The position numbers and the translations under genes were made by a program. From positions 9,725-42,198 of the forward strand of contig DILC01000055.1 in assembly GCA_002424865.1 (NCBI GenBank): a DNA stretch of 32,474 nt, given 5' to 3'. This DNA comes from Rhodocyclaceae bacterium UBA5602. Its GTDB lineage: Bacteria; Pseudomonadota; Gammaproteobacteria; Burkholderiales; Rhodocyclaceae. Of the stretch, positions 23,887 to 32,223 are shown piece by piece (the stretch's first letter is position 1; the number at the start of each line of letters is the position of its first letter). The notes under the pieces were generated by a model. It was not told the origin of the DNA. It saw only the letters and a program-made list of their open reading frames with translations, and made no database searches.

Positions 23887-24528
23887 TTCTATAAATCCCG
23901 CTTGATCACAGGTGTTTGAACGTTGAATTTCATTTTCTGAAATTTCCGGATTGGATCGCATTTATCCGGCCTAAGCCAAATATCTTTTTCCGGGTCAGCA
24001 TCTCAATTCGCGTCAGGTTGCCGGTCAGATCCATCAGCCCCACGCCCACCTTGGCACGCGCTTTGCCAATGCTACGCAGGAAGAGGCCGCCCATCCTGTT
24101 TCCCCTATGCCCAAAGACAGGTTCAACACGGGCACGCACCTGTGACTTGGTCGTGGTGCGGGTCTCCAGTGCGCCAACCTTCGTAGCGCGCAGTACGATG
24201 CCCGGCTTCTGGCGGCTCGGACACGGATTCAAGTCATGCACGCTGGCCTGGTATTGCAGCTGCCCGTCGGACAGGTTATGCAGACGCTGCAAAATAAGCA
24301 GCTTGAACATAGACAGGCGGCAGATGGGGCGTCGTCCGGCGGCAGTCTTGGGTTCTTTGGCGTCGATGCGTTTTAGTAGCAGGCGGAAGATTTTCCAGTC
24401 AATCACGGCGTCGAGTCGCTCTAGCGGACCGCCCGCTTCACTCAAACTGGGGTAACGATTCTCAAGGTCAAATAAGCTGTTTTGCATGGGAAAAGTATCG
24501 CTGGATCGGGAGATTCGAGTTTATAGAA
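23887..24528 (-). mobile_element. Remnant of an IS5-family insertion sequence
   Basis: A shortened IS of about 640 bp lies between the ATPase and glgA. TTCTATAAA at 23887-23895 and its complement at 24520-24528 are candidate inverted ends on either side of the transposase fragment; similarity beyond these nine bases is weak and no target duplication is seen. The boundaries are therefore approximate. It ends 15 bp from the ATPase stop and 28 bp from the glgA start. Confidence 0.55.
23930..24487 (-). pseudogene. IS5-family transposase with internal deletions
   Basis: The 185-residue frame keeps the N-terminal part (NRYPSLSEAGGPLERLDAVI, then RRPICRLSMFKLLILQRLHN and LSDGQLQYQ). It then jumps to ASVHDL, a segment that normally lies in the middle of the DDE domain. 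After a short odd stretch it resumes with RARVEPVFGH, which holds the last catalytic Glu, and GKARAKVGVGLMDLTGNLTR. The first catalytic Asp and most of the core are missing, so it cannot transpose on its own. The frame is still open, which suggests in-frame or recent deletion. Confidence 0.8.
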
Positions 24529-24543
24529 GCGTTCTGATGCGCA

Positions 24544-27012
24544 TCAATTTGCAGCATGAGCGGCTGCTGAAGGGATGCGCCATTGGATCATCGCGACCTT
24601 GACGGTGTCATTCACGATGAGGCACGACATCATCGCATAGAAAAAAATCCCGAGCGTTTGCCACCAGGGCAATGGCATGAGCCCAGGAATGCCCACCAAG
24701 GTCAGCAGGGTGCCGATGAGGCTTACCCCAACAAGGGCGGTTGCCAGCGTCTTGCTGGGCAGCGTCGCCCAGAACCGGCGGCGCTCGCGCGCGGACACGA
24801 TGGAAAAAATGGCCATGTAGAACAGCGTCAGGAAGCTGAAGGTGTATAGCGCATTGTCGTTGGACGCCAGGCCAAAGCGCGTCCAGCCTATCCACAAGAG
24901 GAGGAGCGCCTCGCCCACCATCGCCATGCCCAGCACGATGGAGACGGTGATGAAGCCTCCGATGTTCCATGTTTCCGGTTGGCTGGATGGCTGGACGTGG
25001 TCGGTAGCCAGGGCGATTTTCGCGAAGTCCGTCATGAATACCAGCAGCAGCATGGCAAAGGCGGAAACGACGAACTTGCCGGTCGCCACGAAGGCAATCG
25101 CCACAAAGGCCGACTTCAGGATCGTGCGGCTGATCTTGTTGATGATCCAGGTCAGGATGCGCTGGTAGATCGTCCGTCCCTGCTCGACCAGCGCCACGAT
25201 GTTGGTCAGCCCGGGTTCCGTCAGCACGACGCTTGCGGCGCCCTTGGCGACGTCGGTGGCGGTGCTGACGGCGATGCCTACTTCTGCCTGGCGCAACGCA
25301 GGCGCATCATTGACGCCGTCGCCCGTCATGCCGGTCACATGCCCTGCGGCCTGCAGGTGTTGTACGACGATGTATTTGTCCTCCGGATACACTTCAGCGA
25401 AGCCATCCGTGCCTGCCAACAGGCCTGCCCCGTTGCCGGCCTGGGCGCTTGCCGCCTTCAGGTCCGTCACGCGCCGGATATTGGATAGCCCGACGCCTTG
25501 CGCGATCTCGCCCGCAATCGCCAGCGCGTCGCCGGTGAGCATCTTCACCGCAACGCCCAGGCTACGAAGCTCGGCGATGAGTTGTTTGGCGTCTGGCCGG
25601 GGCGGATCAAACAAAGCCACCAGGCCAAGCAATGTAGGCGTATCTGCCTCGGCGCCGCGCGCTACCGCCAGGGTCCGATAGCCCTTCAAGGCCGCTTCGC
25701 TGACCTGCATCTCCAACGCCCCGATCGCCGGGGGCAGGAGTCCGCAGGCTTCGGCGACGGTGCGCACGGCGCCTTTCATCACGCGCAGCCGCTGGCCGTT
25801 CTGTTCAACCAGGGCTTCAGTCCGCCGGTTTTTTGCGTCAAATGGCGCAAAGGAGATCGGGGTGGCTGCTGGTGCATCAGCAAAGACGCGCCGCGCTTTT
25901 GCTGCAGCGAGGAATGCCTGATCAATTGGATCCTGATTTGCCTCCTGGGAGGCGAGTGCGCCAGCAAACAATACGTCGGACTCGGTCGCGTGCTCCAGGG
26001 GAATCACGCCGGTGACGGCCAATTGATTCATCGTGATCGTCCCTGTCTTGTCCACGCAGAGCACGTCCATCGTCGCAGCATCCTCGGCGGCGCTGAGGCG
26101 CGTGACCAGCACGCCGCGTTTCGCCAGCTCTTTCGCGCCGACCGCCATGCTGACTGTGAACATCACCGGCAGGGCGACCGGCACTGCGCTCATCAACAGC
26201 ACAAGCATCAGCGGAACCATGTCGAGCAGCGGCATATGCCGGATCAGCGACAGCACGATCACCACACCGAGCAGCACGCCGACGATGACGAATAGCCAGC
26301 GTACCACCTTGGTCACCACCGCTTCGATGTGAAGCTTCGGGCGCGCCAGCTGCACGAGCTCCGTGGTGCGGCCAAAGTAGGTTTGCGCGCCGGTCAGGAT
26401 GACCACGCCATTGCCTTCACCGCGGCGGACGATGGATCCTGACGACAGGACTTCGCCTGGCGCCTTGTCGGTGTCCAGTGACTCGCCGGTGAGGGCGGAC
26501 TGGTCAATGCGCACTGCCCCGGTGAGGAGTTTGACATCCGCCGGGATGATGTCGCCCGGGCGCACGCGGACAATGTCGCCAGGAACCAGTTCACGGGAAG
26601 GAATGAGCTGCCAGGCGGCATCGCGCAAGGTGCGTGCCTGGACCTGTAACCGCTGCCGCAGCGTCTCGACGACCCCGCTGGCGCGGCGTTCCTGCATGAA
26701 GCCCAGCACGGCATTGACAACCAGCAGGGCGCTCACCACAGCGAGATCAGTGTATTTCCCGAGGATGGCAGACAACACCATGATCAGTTCGAGCATCCAT
26801 GCCGACACGCCCCAGAACTTGCCGAGAAACAGGCGCACCGGGTGGGGTTTTTGTTCGGCAACTTCGTTGTAGCCGTGCGTTGTCCGCCGGGTGATCACTT
26901 CGGCGCGCGTGAGGCCTGTTGCGGGGTTTACGTCAAGCGCTGCGAGTGTGGCGGAAACGGATGCGGAAGTGATGCTGGGATCCTGCTTATTTGATGGTGT
27001 TGAGCGTGGCAT
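24544..27012 (-). CDS. P3A-type plasma-membrane proton-efflux ATPase
   Basis: This 822-residue P-type ATPase belongs to the H+-exporting group typical of plants and fungi and found in scattered bacteria and archaea. It has the actuator motif ALTGES, the phosphorylation site DKTGT at D321, the nucleotide-domain DAKNRRTEA and KGA, MLTGDA and GMTGDGVNDAPAL, and about ten membrane helices. The ion-transport helix near residue 290 has SAVPVALPVMF, the usual P3A pattern. It should extrude protons at the cost of ATP. The start overlaps the open frame of the pgi remnant by 26 bp. No link to glycogen metabolism is evident beyond position. Confidence 0.93.
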   Translation of the reverse strand: MPRSTPSNKQDPSITSASVSATLAALDVNPATGLTRAEVITRRTTHGYNEVAEQKPHPVRLFLGKFWGVSAWMLELIMVLSAILGKYTDLAVVSALLVVNAVLGFMQERRASGVVETLRQRLQVQARTLRDAAWQLIPSRELVPGDIVRVRPGDIIPADVKLLTGAVRIDQSALTGESLDTDKAPGEVLSSGSIVRRGEGNGVVILTGAQTYFGRTTELVQLARPKLHIEAVVTKVVRWLFVIVGVLLGVVIVLSLIRHMPLLDMVPLMLVLLMSAVPVALPVMFTVSMAVGAKELAKRGVLVTRLSAAEDAATMDVLCVDKTGTITMNQLAVTGVIPLEHATESDVLFAGALASQEANQDPIDQAFLAAAKARRVFADAPAATPISFAPFDAKNRRTEALVEQNGQRLRVMKGAVRTVAEACGLLPPAIGALEMQVSEAALKGYRTLAVARGAEADTPTLLGLVALFDPPRPDAKQLIAELRSLGVAVKMLTGDALAIAGEIAQGVGLSNIRRVTDLKAASAQAGNGAGLLAGTDGFAEVYPEDKYIVVQHLQAAGHVTGMTGDGVNDAPALRQAEVGIAVSTATDVAKGAASVVLTEPGLTNIVALVEQGRTIYQRILTWIINKISRTILKSAFVAIAFVATGKFVVSAFAMLLLVFMTDFAKIALATDHVQPSSQPETWNIGGFITVSIVLGMAMVGEALLLLWIGWTRFGLASNDNALYTFSFLTLFYMAIFSIVSARERRRFWATLPSKTLATALVGVSLIGTLLTLVGIPGLMPLPWWQTLGIFFYAMMSCLIVNDTVKVAMIQWRIPSAAAHAAN

Positions 27013-27407
27013 ATGGATCGGTATCGGTCAGTATCGGAAGCCACGTAACTGTTTTTGCCATGGCTTGTCCCGGCCAGTTGCGACCAGCTCCGCCGTCGAA
27101 CTGTTCTGCTCCGCTGCCAGTGTGCAGCCATTGAATCATGATGGGTAGCAGACGTCTGGTCAATTGCTTGCCGTATTCCACGCCCCATTGATCAAAGGAG
27201 TTCGCATTCCACAGTACGCCAGGGGCGAAGACCTTGTGTTCATAAAGCGTGATCAACTGACCCAGGGTGCAGCGAAAAACGCGTGAAACGCTCGCTGTCA
27301 GCAGCGAACAGATTGCGTATGTGAACTTTGCGATTGGCGGCCGCTAGTTGTGTCAGTATGCGCCAGCCAAGTGAAGCCTGCAGGCTTGCCGACGGATTTA
27401 CAGCCAC
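26987..27407 (-). pseudogene. pgi: Glucose-6-phosphate isomerase remnant with large internal deletion
   Basis: Two ends of Pgi are joined with the middle missing. A GTG at 27407, overlapping the glgP stop, opens a frame with SASLQASLGWRILTQLAA and VHIRNLFAADSERFTRFSL, which is the Pgi N-terminus. Near 27270 the sequence switches, in another frame, to TLGQLITLYEHKVF and APGVLWNANSFDQWGVEYGK, the Pgi C-terminal signature. About 400 central residues with the catalytic sites are gone, and the tail after RRLLP no longer looks like Pgi. It lies in the glucan operon just after glgP, where an intact pgi would fit. Confidence 0.85.
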
Positions 27408-30025
27408 AGCATCAGCCCCATCTCGAAGGGATGCGTCAGCAAGGCATGGCTGGGATAGGAGCGCACCTGATATTCCGTCTTGCCGCATTGTTCAGGTGTC
27501 AGTTCGCAACTGAACAGGGCTTCGCCGCCTTCCAGCGGCTTTTCATGGCGTAGCGGGTAATGTTTTGCCTTGGACGAGATGGTTTTGCCAGGACGGGTAA
27601 ACACCATTTCGACGGTCAGGTCTGTGGGCGCCAAGCCATTGAGCTGGACAGCAAATTCAAAGCGCAAGGCTTCGCCATAGCGGATATGGGTGACTGCCTG
27701 GTCAAGACGGCGCAGGTGCACGCCAGGCCAGGCGCTGCGCACGCGGGTTTTCCACTCGGCAAGCTGGCGCGCGGCGGTAAAGTTCGCGTCGGCATACTTG
27801 CGCCATTGCACGGCAGCGGGCGCATAGAATTTCGTCGTATATTCGGTGAGCATGCGCTGCATGTTGAAGCGCGGCATGATCGAGGCGATCGAATGCTTGG
27901 CCATGGCCACCCATTCCGGCGAATAACCCAGTGCGGTATTGCGGTAATACAGCGGGATCACGCTGTCCTGCAGCAATTCATAGAGTGTGCGTGCTTCTTC
28001 ATGGTCCCGCTGGGTGGGTGCGAGTCCCTCTGCAGACGGGCTGATCGCCCAGCCGTTTTTGCCGTCATAGCCTTCGCCCCACCAGCCATCGAGCACGGAC
28101 AGGTTGATGGCGCCGTTGATCGCGGCCTTTATGCCCGAGGTGCCGGAAGCCTCGAGCGGATAGACCGGATTGTTGAGCCAGACATCGACCCCGGCGACCA
28201 GGCGGCGGGCCAGATGCAGGTCATAATCTTCCAGCAGCAGGACGCGGCCTGAAAATTCGCGTTGCTGGGAGAATTCGGCGATCCGGCGGATCAGTTCCTG
28301 GCCCGGTTCATCGGCCGGGTGCGCCTTGCCGGCAAAAATGAACAGCACCGGATGTTTTGTGTCGCAGAGGATTTCGCGCAGCCAGTCAAGATTGTTGAAT
28401 AGCAATGTGGCGCGTTTGTAAGTGGCGAAACGGCGGGCGAAGCCGATGGTCAGCACGGTCGGGTTGGCGGGGTCGGCAAAGCGCAGCAGGCGATCCAGAT
28501 GCGCTTCCGATCCCTGGTTGCGCAGTTGCTGCTGGCGCACCCGGTTGCGTACCAGATGCAGCAGCTGGGCCTTGAGCGACTGATGGATGCTCCAGAAAAT
28601 CTGGTCAGGAATGTTATGGACGCCCGCCCAGCAGGCCGGATCCATCTGGCGGTTTTGCCAGCCAATGCCGAGATGGCGGTCGAATGTTTCATACCAGTCG
28701 GTGGCAAGAAAACTCGGCACATGCACCGCATTGGTCACGTAGTCCATCGGGTTTTCGGATGGCTGGACCTGCGGCCACAGGGGGCTGCAAATGTTTGCCG
28801 ATACTTTGCCGTGGATGCGTGAGACGCCATTTTGGAAACGCGAACCGTGCAGCGCCAGCGTGGTCATGTTGAAGTCCTGGCTGCCATCGGTATGGCCCAG
28901 GCCCAGCAGTGCCGAGCGGTCAAGCTTGCCAGCCTTGCAGAAGCCGTCAAAATAGTGCATCACCATGTCATCGGCAAAATGGTCATGGCCCGCAGGTACG
29001 GGAGTATGGGTAGTGAATAGGGTGTTGGCGGCGGTGGCTTCGAGCGCGGTAGCGAAGGCCTGGCCCTGCTCCATGAGCTCATGAATCCGTTCCAGCACAA
29101 GAAATGCTGCGTGCCCTTCATTGATGTGCCAGACCGTGGGCTGCAGGCCAAGGGCGCGCAGGGCGCGCACGCCGCCTACCCCGAGCAGGATTTCCTGTTC
29201 GATGCGGGTGCGGCGGTCGCCACCGTAAAGCTGGTGGGAGATGTCGCGGTCGGCCAGGCTGTTTTTCTCGATATTGGTGTCCAGCAGATAGATGCGGGTG
29301 TTGCCGATGCGGGCCTGCCAGAGCTTGACCCAGATTTTGCGCCCGGGAAAATCGACCCCGATGAACATATCCAGGCCGTCTGCGCCGCGCACGGGTTCGA
29401 TCGGCATGTCGTCGAAATTGTTGTCGGCAAAATGCGCCTGCTGTTTGCCGTCGCGGTCTATGGTCTGCCGGAAGTAGCCCTGGCGGTAGAGCAGGCCGAC
29501 AGCGACAAATGGCAGGCGCATGTCGGAGGCCGCCTTGCAGTGGTCGCCGGACAGGATGCCCAGGCCGCCGGAATAAATCGGCAGGCTTTCATGGAAGCCG
29601 AACTCGGCGCAGAAATAGGCGATCAGGTCATTTTTCTGCGACGGTGGCTTGCCGGAGAGTTCAGGCAGGGGGGACTTGGCGTGGTAGGCGAATACGCCAG
29701 CGGGCTGCGCGACATGCTGGGGGGGTAATTCAGGGGGTGCGGATGGCGTTGTGTGATAGGCATCATAGGCGGCCAGCACGCGATCCATCGTGTCGAGAAA
29801 AATGGGGTCTGTGGCGGCCTCCGTGAGTCGCTGTTGCTCGACGCGCTTGAGAAATGCCTTGGGGCTGTGGTTGGTTGCCCGCCACAGGCTGGAACCCAGG
29901 CGTGCGAACAGTTCCCGCGTGGGCCTATGCCAGCTGTACCAGAGGTTATTGGCCAGTTCCTCAAGCCGTGCGAGACGTGGCGGGATTTCAGGATTGACTT
30001 CGAGCGGATAACGGGTGCCGGGCAT
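27398..30025 (-). CDS. glgP: Alpha-glucan (glycogen) phosphorylase, GT35
   Basis: This PLP enzyme releases glucose-1-phosphate from alpha-1,4-glucan ends. It belongs to the branch with an N-terminal DUF3417 domain (LARLEELANNLWYSWHRPTR), more like archaeal and Thermotoga phosphorylases than E. coli GlgP. The PLP lysine is K633 in EASGTSGIKAAINGA, followed by LDGWWGEGYDGKNGW. The start at 30025 (MPGTRYPLEV) gives 875 residues. The frame is open back to 30136, overlapping the upstream GH57 gene, and a start there cannot be ruled out because no strong ribosome site marks either. It is followed by the pgi remnant. Confidence 0.92.
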   Translation of the reverse strand: MPGTRYPLEVNPEIPPRLARLEELANNLWYSWHRPTRELFARLGSSLWRATNHSPKAFLKRVEQQRLTEAATDPIFLDTMDRVLAAYDAYHTTPSAPPELPPQHVAQPAGVFAYHAKSPLPELSGKPPSQKNDLIAYFCAEFGFHESLPIYSGGLGILSGDHCKAASDMRLPFVAVGLLYRQGYFRQTIDRDGKQQAHFADNNFDDMPIEPVRGADGLDMFIGVDFPGRKIWVKLWQARIGNTRIYLLDTNIEKNSLADRDISHQLYGGDRRTRIEQEILLGVGGVRALRALGLQPTVWHINEGHAAFLVLERIHELMEQGQAFATALEATAANTLFTTHTPVPAGHDHFADDMVMHYFDGFCKAGKLDRSALLGLGHTDGSQDFNMTTLALHGSRFQNGVSRIHGKVSANICSPLWPQVQPSENPMDYVTNAVHVPSFLATDWYETFDRHLGIGWQNRQMDPACWAGVHNIPDQIFWSIHQSLKAQLLHLVRNRVRQQQLRNQGSEAHLDRLLRFADPANPTVLTIGFARRFATYKRATLLFNNLDWLREILCDTKHPVLFIFAGKAHPADEPGQELIRRIAEFSQQREFSGRVLLLEDYDLHLARRLVAGVDVWLNNPVYPLEASGTSGIKAAINGAINLSVLDGWWGEGYDGKNGWAISPSAEGLAPTQRDHEEARTLYELLQDSVIPLYYRNTALGYSPEWVAMAKHSIASIMPRFNMQRMLTEYTTKFYAPAAVQWRKYADANFTAARQLAEWKTRVRSAWPGVHLRRLDQAVTHIRYGEALRFEFAVQLNGLAPTDLTVEMVFTRPGKTISSKAKHYPLRHEKPLEGGEALFSCELTPEQCGKTEYQVRSYPSHALLTHPFEMGLMLWL

Positions 30026-30063
30026 GGTGGTCGGTGAAGAAGGTTGGGAATTTAAGTTTAATT

Positions 30064-32223
30064 CTATGCGGCGGAGATTGTCTTGAGGGTAATGCGTTGC
30101 CATTCGCCAGGGGTTGACCAGCGTAGGGTGAGGCAAACGGCCTGCATGACTTTTTCAAACCCGGCTTCGGATTGCGAGACGGTGTAGTGGGGCTGGCCTG
30201 AGAAAGTCGGCGCTGGCGGAACGGCGGTCAAATGCACGGCGCCACCGTCGAGTTCGCTGTCTGCGAGTGTGATCTGGCTCAAGCCGGTCAATGTCAGCGT
30301 CTGGCCAAAGCCGCCGGGAATGCTGCCGTCGGCCAGGATATAGCGGCCGCCGAAGCCGTCGCAGCTGGGCATGGCGAGATTGAGTTGGGTTTCGACCTGG
30401 CAGGTGTTCGTCGCCTCGCCGGTGAGGCGATAGGCGATTTCCAGCGTGTCGCCGTGCAGGGTGTAATGCTTTTCCATACGCCAGCCATCGCCTTCGGCGA
30501 TGAAGCCAGCGGGTGTGTCGCCGGGCCGGTAGTGGTCAAGCGCGTGGCGGGCGCCGTCGGCGATCAGGGTGTCGATGGCGATGCCGCGCGGGCGCGGGTC
30601 GGGCATGGCATCTGCCGGGCTGATGTCATGGATAAAGGCGATACGGTCATGCGCCGAGCTTATGCCGTTTTTTTCCGTTGCCGCCGTCTCGCCATCCGCT
30701 ACGGCGAGGAGACCTGCCCGCGAAGCGGAATCCCAGGTCTGCAAAGCTGCGTCTTTTGCTCGACCGCCTTGTAGCGCAGTTGCTTCATCAGCGCCGACTT
30801 TTTTTTGTTTTCCTGCGTCGATTTTTTGATGATAGCTTTCCGCGTGGCGGCGCAATGTGTCGCCGAAGTTATGCGCCAGCGCCAGGCTGGAGAATTCCGC
30901 CAGCGCCGCATCGCCATCCTTGCGGATGATGGCCAGCAATTTCCCGTTGCGCAGGGTGATTTCATCACGGCCGTCGCTGTCAATGTCGCGGCAGGCCAGT
31001 GCGGGGGAGGGCAGGATGCGTTCGAGATCGGCTTCCAGCAGCAGCAGGTTGCGCCATACCGCGCGGCGCAGGTGCGGCAGGTAGAGGCCGCCGAACAGGC
31101 CGTGCCAGTAGGCGTCATTGGCCTGGGCGCGGTGCAGGTGTTCCTGCATCTCCGCCGTGCGCTGCGCGGTGGGCAAGTCGGCCAGGCGTTGCGAAACGTC
31201 GAGCATGCGCTTGTGCATCCAGTTGGCTTCCGGATAGCGCGACATGAAGTTGCGCCAGATGCCGCCGCGCAAAAAAGCCTTGTGCGCCTCGAACCGGCCC
31301 GCCGCCTTTTCTGTTTCGAGCAATGCGTGATACACGCTGGCTTGCGGCGCGGGCAGCGTCCATTCGTTCATCTCGATGTAAGAGGTGGTGGGCAGATAAA
31401 CGATGCCACGGGTTTTTTCGTGCGCGTGATAGTTGGCGTAGGTGTCGGTGCGGATCAGCGGGGAAGCCAGCACGCCCTCGATGAATTGCGTCAGCCACTT
31501 TTGTTCATAGACCCAGGCATAGGTTTCCGGCCAGATGCCGAATTTTTCGATGTCGTCGAAATAGATGGCGGCGTGGCGTCCTTGCCGCGCCAGGTCTTCG
31601 AGCCAGGCCACCGCTTCGGCGGCGGACGAGAAGGGCAGCCGGTAGCGCGCGGCCTCATTGATGGGAAACAAGTCCAGCCGCTGGCCATCGTCTTCTGTGG
31701 TGTAAAAGCTGTTGAGTTTTGTGGCGTCTGCGCCGGCGCAGAGAAAATGATAATCGTCGACGGCGACGTATTGAATGCCGGTGGCGGTGAGCGCTGAGAC
31801 CACGGAGGATTCCCAGACGCGCTCGGTGAGCCAGGCGCCTTTTGGGCGCACGCCGAAATGGCGGCTTATCTTGTCCGACAGGGTGTTGATCTGCGTTATC
31901 CGGTCACGCTGCGGGATGGCCGCCAGCACCGGCTCGCAGTCGCCCGAGCCGAACCATTCAACCTGGCCGCGCCGCGTCATGGCCGCCAGCCGCACCATGT
32001 CGGCGGGAAATTTTTCCAGCAGGTAATCGAGCAGCCAGCCGGAGAAATGCACGCTGAAGCGAAAGTCCGGGTAACGTTCCATGACGCGGATGAACATGCC
32101 GTAGCAACGGGCATGGGCGTCATCAATCACGGCCGGAAAATTGCCTACGGGCTGGTGGGCGTGCACGCCGAAGAGCAGGGTGATGGGGGCGATGGGCATG
32201 GCGGGCTTATCCAGTGGCATCAT
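30064..32223 (-). CDS. GH57 alpha-amylase/4-alpha-glucanotransferase
   Basis: This 719-residue protein resembles the GH57 4-alpha-glucanotransferases, which cleave and re-join alpha-1,4-glucan chains. The conserved regions are visible: HQP (23-25), GQVEWFGSGDCEP (86-98), WLTERVWE with nucleophile E134, and YFDDIEKFGIWP with the acid/base Asp at 223-224. The C-terminal half is the beta-rich DUF1925/DUF1926 region. About residues 474-514 (KKVGADEATALQGGRAKDA onward) are the 124-bp dispersed repeat inserted in frame between YHQKI and GISSAHDR, where the family has a short loop. Near the C-terminus a reversed short copy is read as AVPPAPTFS. It overlaps the upstream GH57 gene by 4 bp (ATGA). Confidence 0.92.
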   Translation of the reverse strand: MMPLDKPAMPIAPITLLFGVHAHQPVGNFPAVIDDAHARCYGMFIRVMERYPDFRFSVHFSGWLLDYLLEKFPADMVRLAAMTRRGQVEWFGSGDCEPVLAAIPQRDRITQINTLSDKISRHFGVRPKGAWLTERVWESSVVSALTATGIQYVAVDDYHFLCAGADATKLNSFYTTEDDGQRLDLFPINEAARYRLPFSSAAEAVAWLEDLARQGRHAAIYFDDIEKFGIWPETYAWVYEQKWLTQFIEGVLASPLIRTDTYANYHAHEKTRGIVYLPTTSYIEMNEWTLPAPQASVYHALLETEKAAGRFEAHKAFLRGGIWRNFMSRYPEANWMHKRMLDVSQRLADLPTAQRTAEMQEHLHRAQANDAYWHGLFGGLYLPHLRRAVWRNLLLLEADLERILPSPALACRDIDSDGRDEITLRNGKLLAIIRKDGDAALAEFSSLALAHNFGDTLRRHAESYHQKIDAGKQKKVGADEATALQGGRAKDAALQTWDSASRAGLLAVADGETAATEKNGISSAHDRIAFIHDISPADAMPDPRPRGIAIDTLIADGARHALDHYRPGDTPAGFIAEGDGWRMEKHYTLHGDTLEIAYRLTGEATNTCQVETQLNLAMPSCDGFGGRYILADGSIPGGFGQTLTLTGLSQITLADSELDGGAVHLTAVPPAPTFSGQPHYTVSQSEAGFEKVMQAVCLTLRWSTPGEWQRITLKTISAA
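30201..30225 (-). repeat. Diverged short copy of the dispersed repeat, reversed orientation, in GH57 gene
   Basis: On the minus strand it reads GCCGTTCCGCCA then GCGCCGACTTTCT: three differences from the dnaX short form in 25 bp. It is the only copy in this orientation and is translated AVPPAPTFS, almost the same peptide as the dnaX copy (AVSPAPTF). Confidence 0.6.
30683..30806 (+). repeat. Long (124-bp) copy of the dispersed repeat, in frame in GH57 gene
   Basis: It has the full set of modules. The left end is GCCGTCTCGCCA, followed by a hairpin with CTCGCC/GGCGAG arms (30688-30708) and a second hairpin with AGACCTG/CAGGTCT arms (30710-30740). The module shared with iorB comes next, and the right end is GCGCCGACTTTTTTTT. 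Relative to the iorB copy it has 36 extra bp (12 codons) and two more Ts. The minus strand is read as KKVGADEATALQGGRAKDA, then ALQTWDSASRAGLL, then AVADGETA. Confidence 0.92.

Noticed and set aside
24051..24067. A near-perfect sigma-54 promoter sequence (TTGGCAC-GCGCT-TTGCC) on the plus strand
   Set aside because: It lies inside the transposase remnant, and no plus-strand gene follows it; it is probably a chance match within coding sequence.
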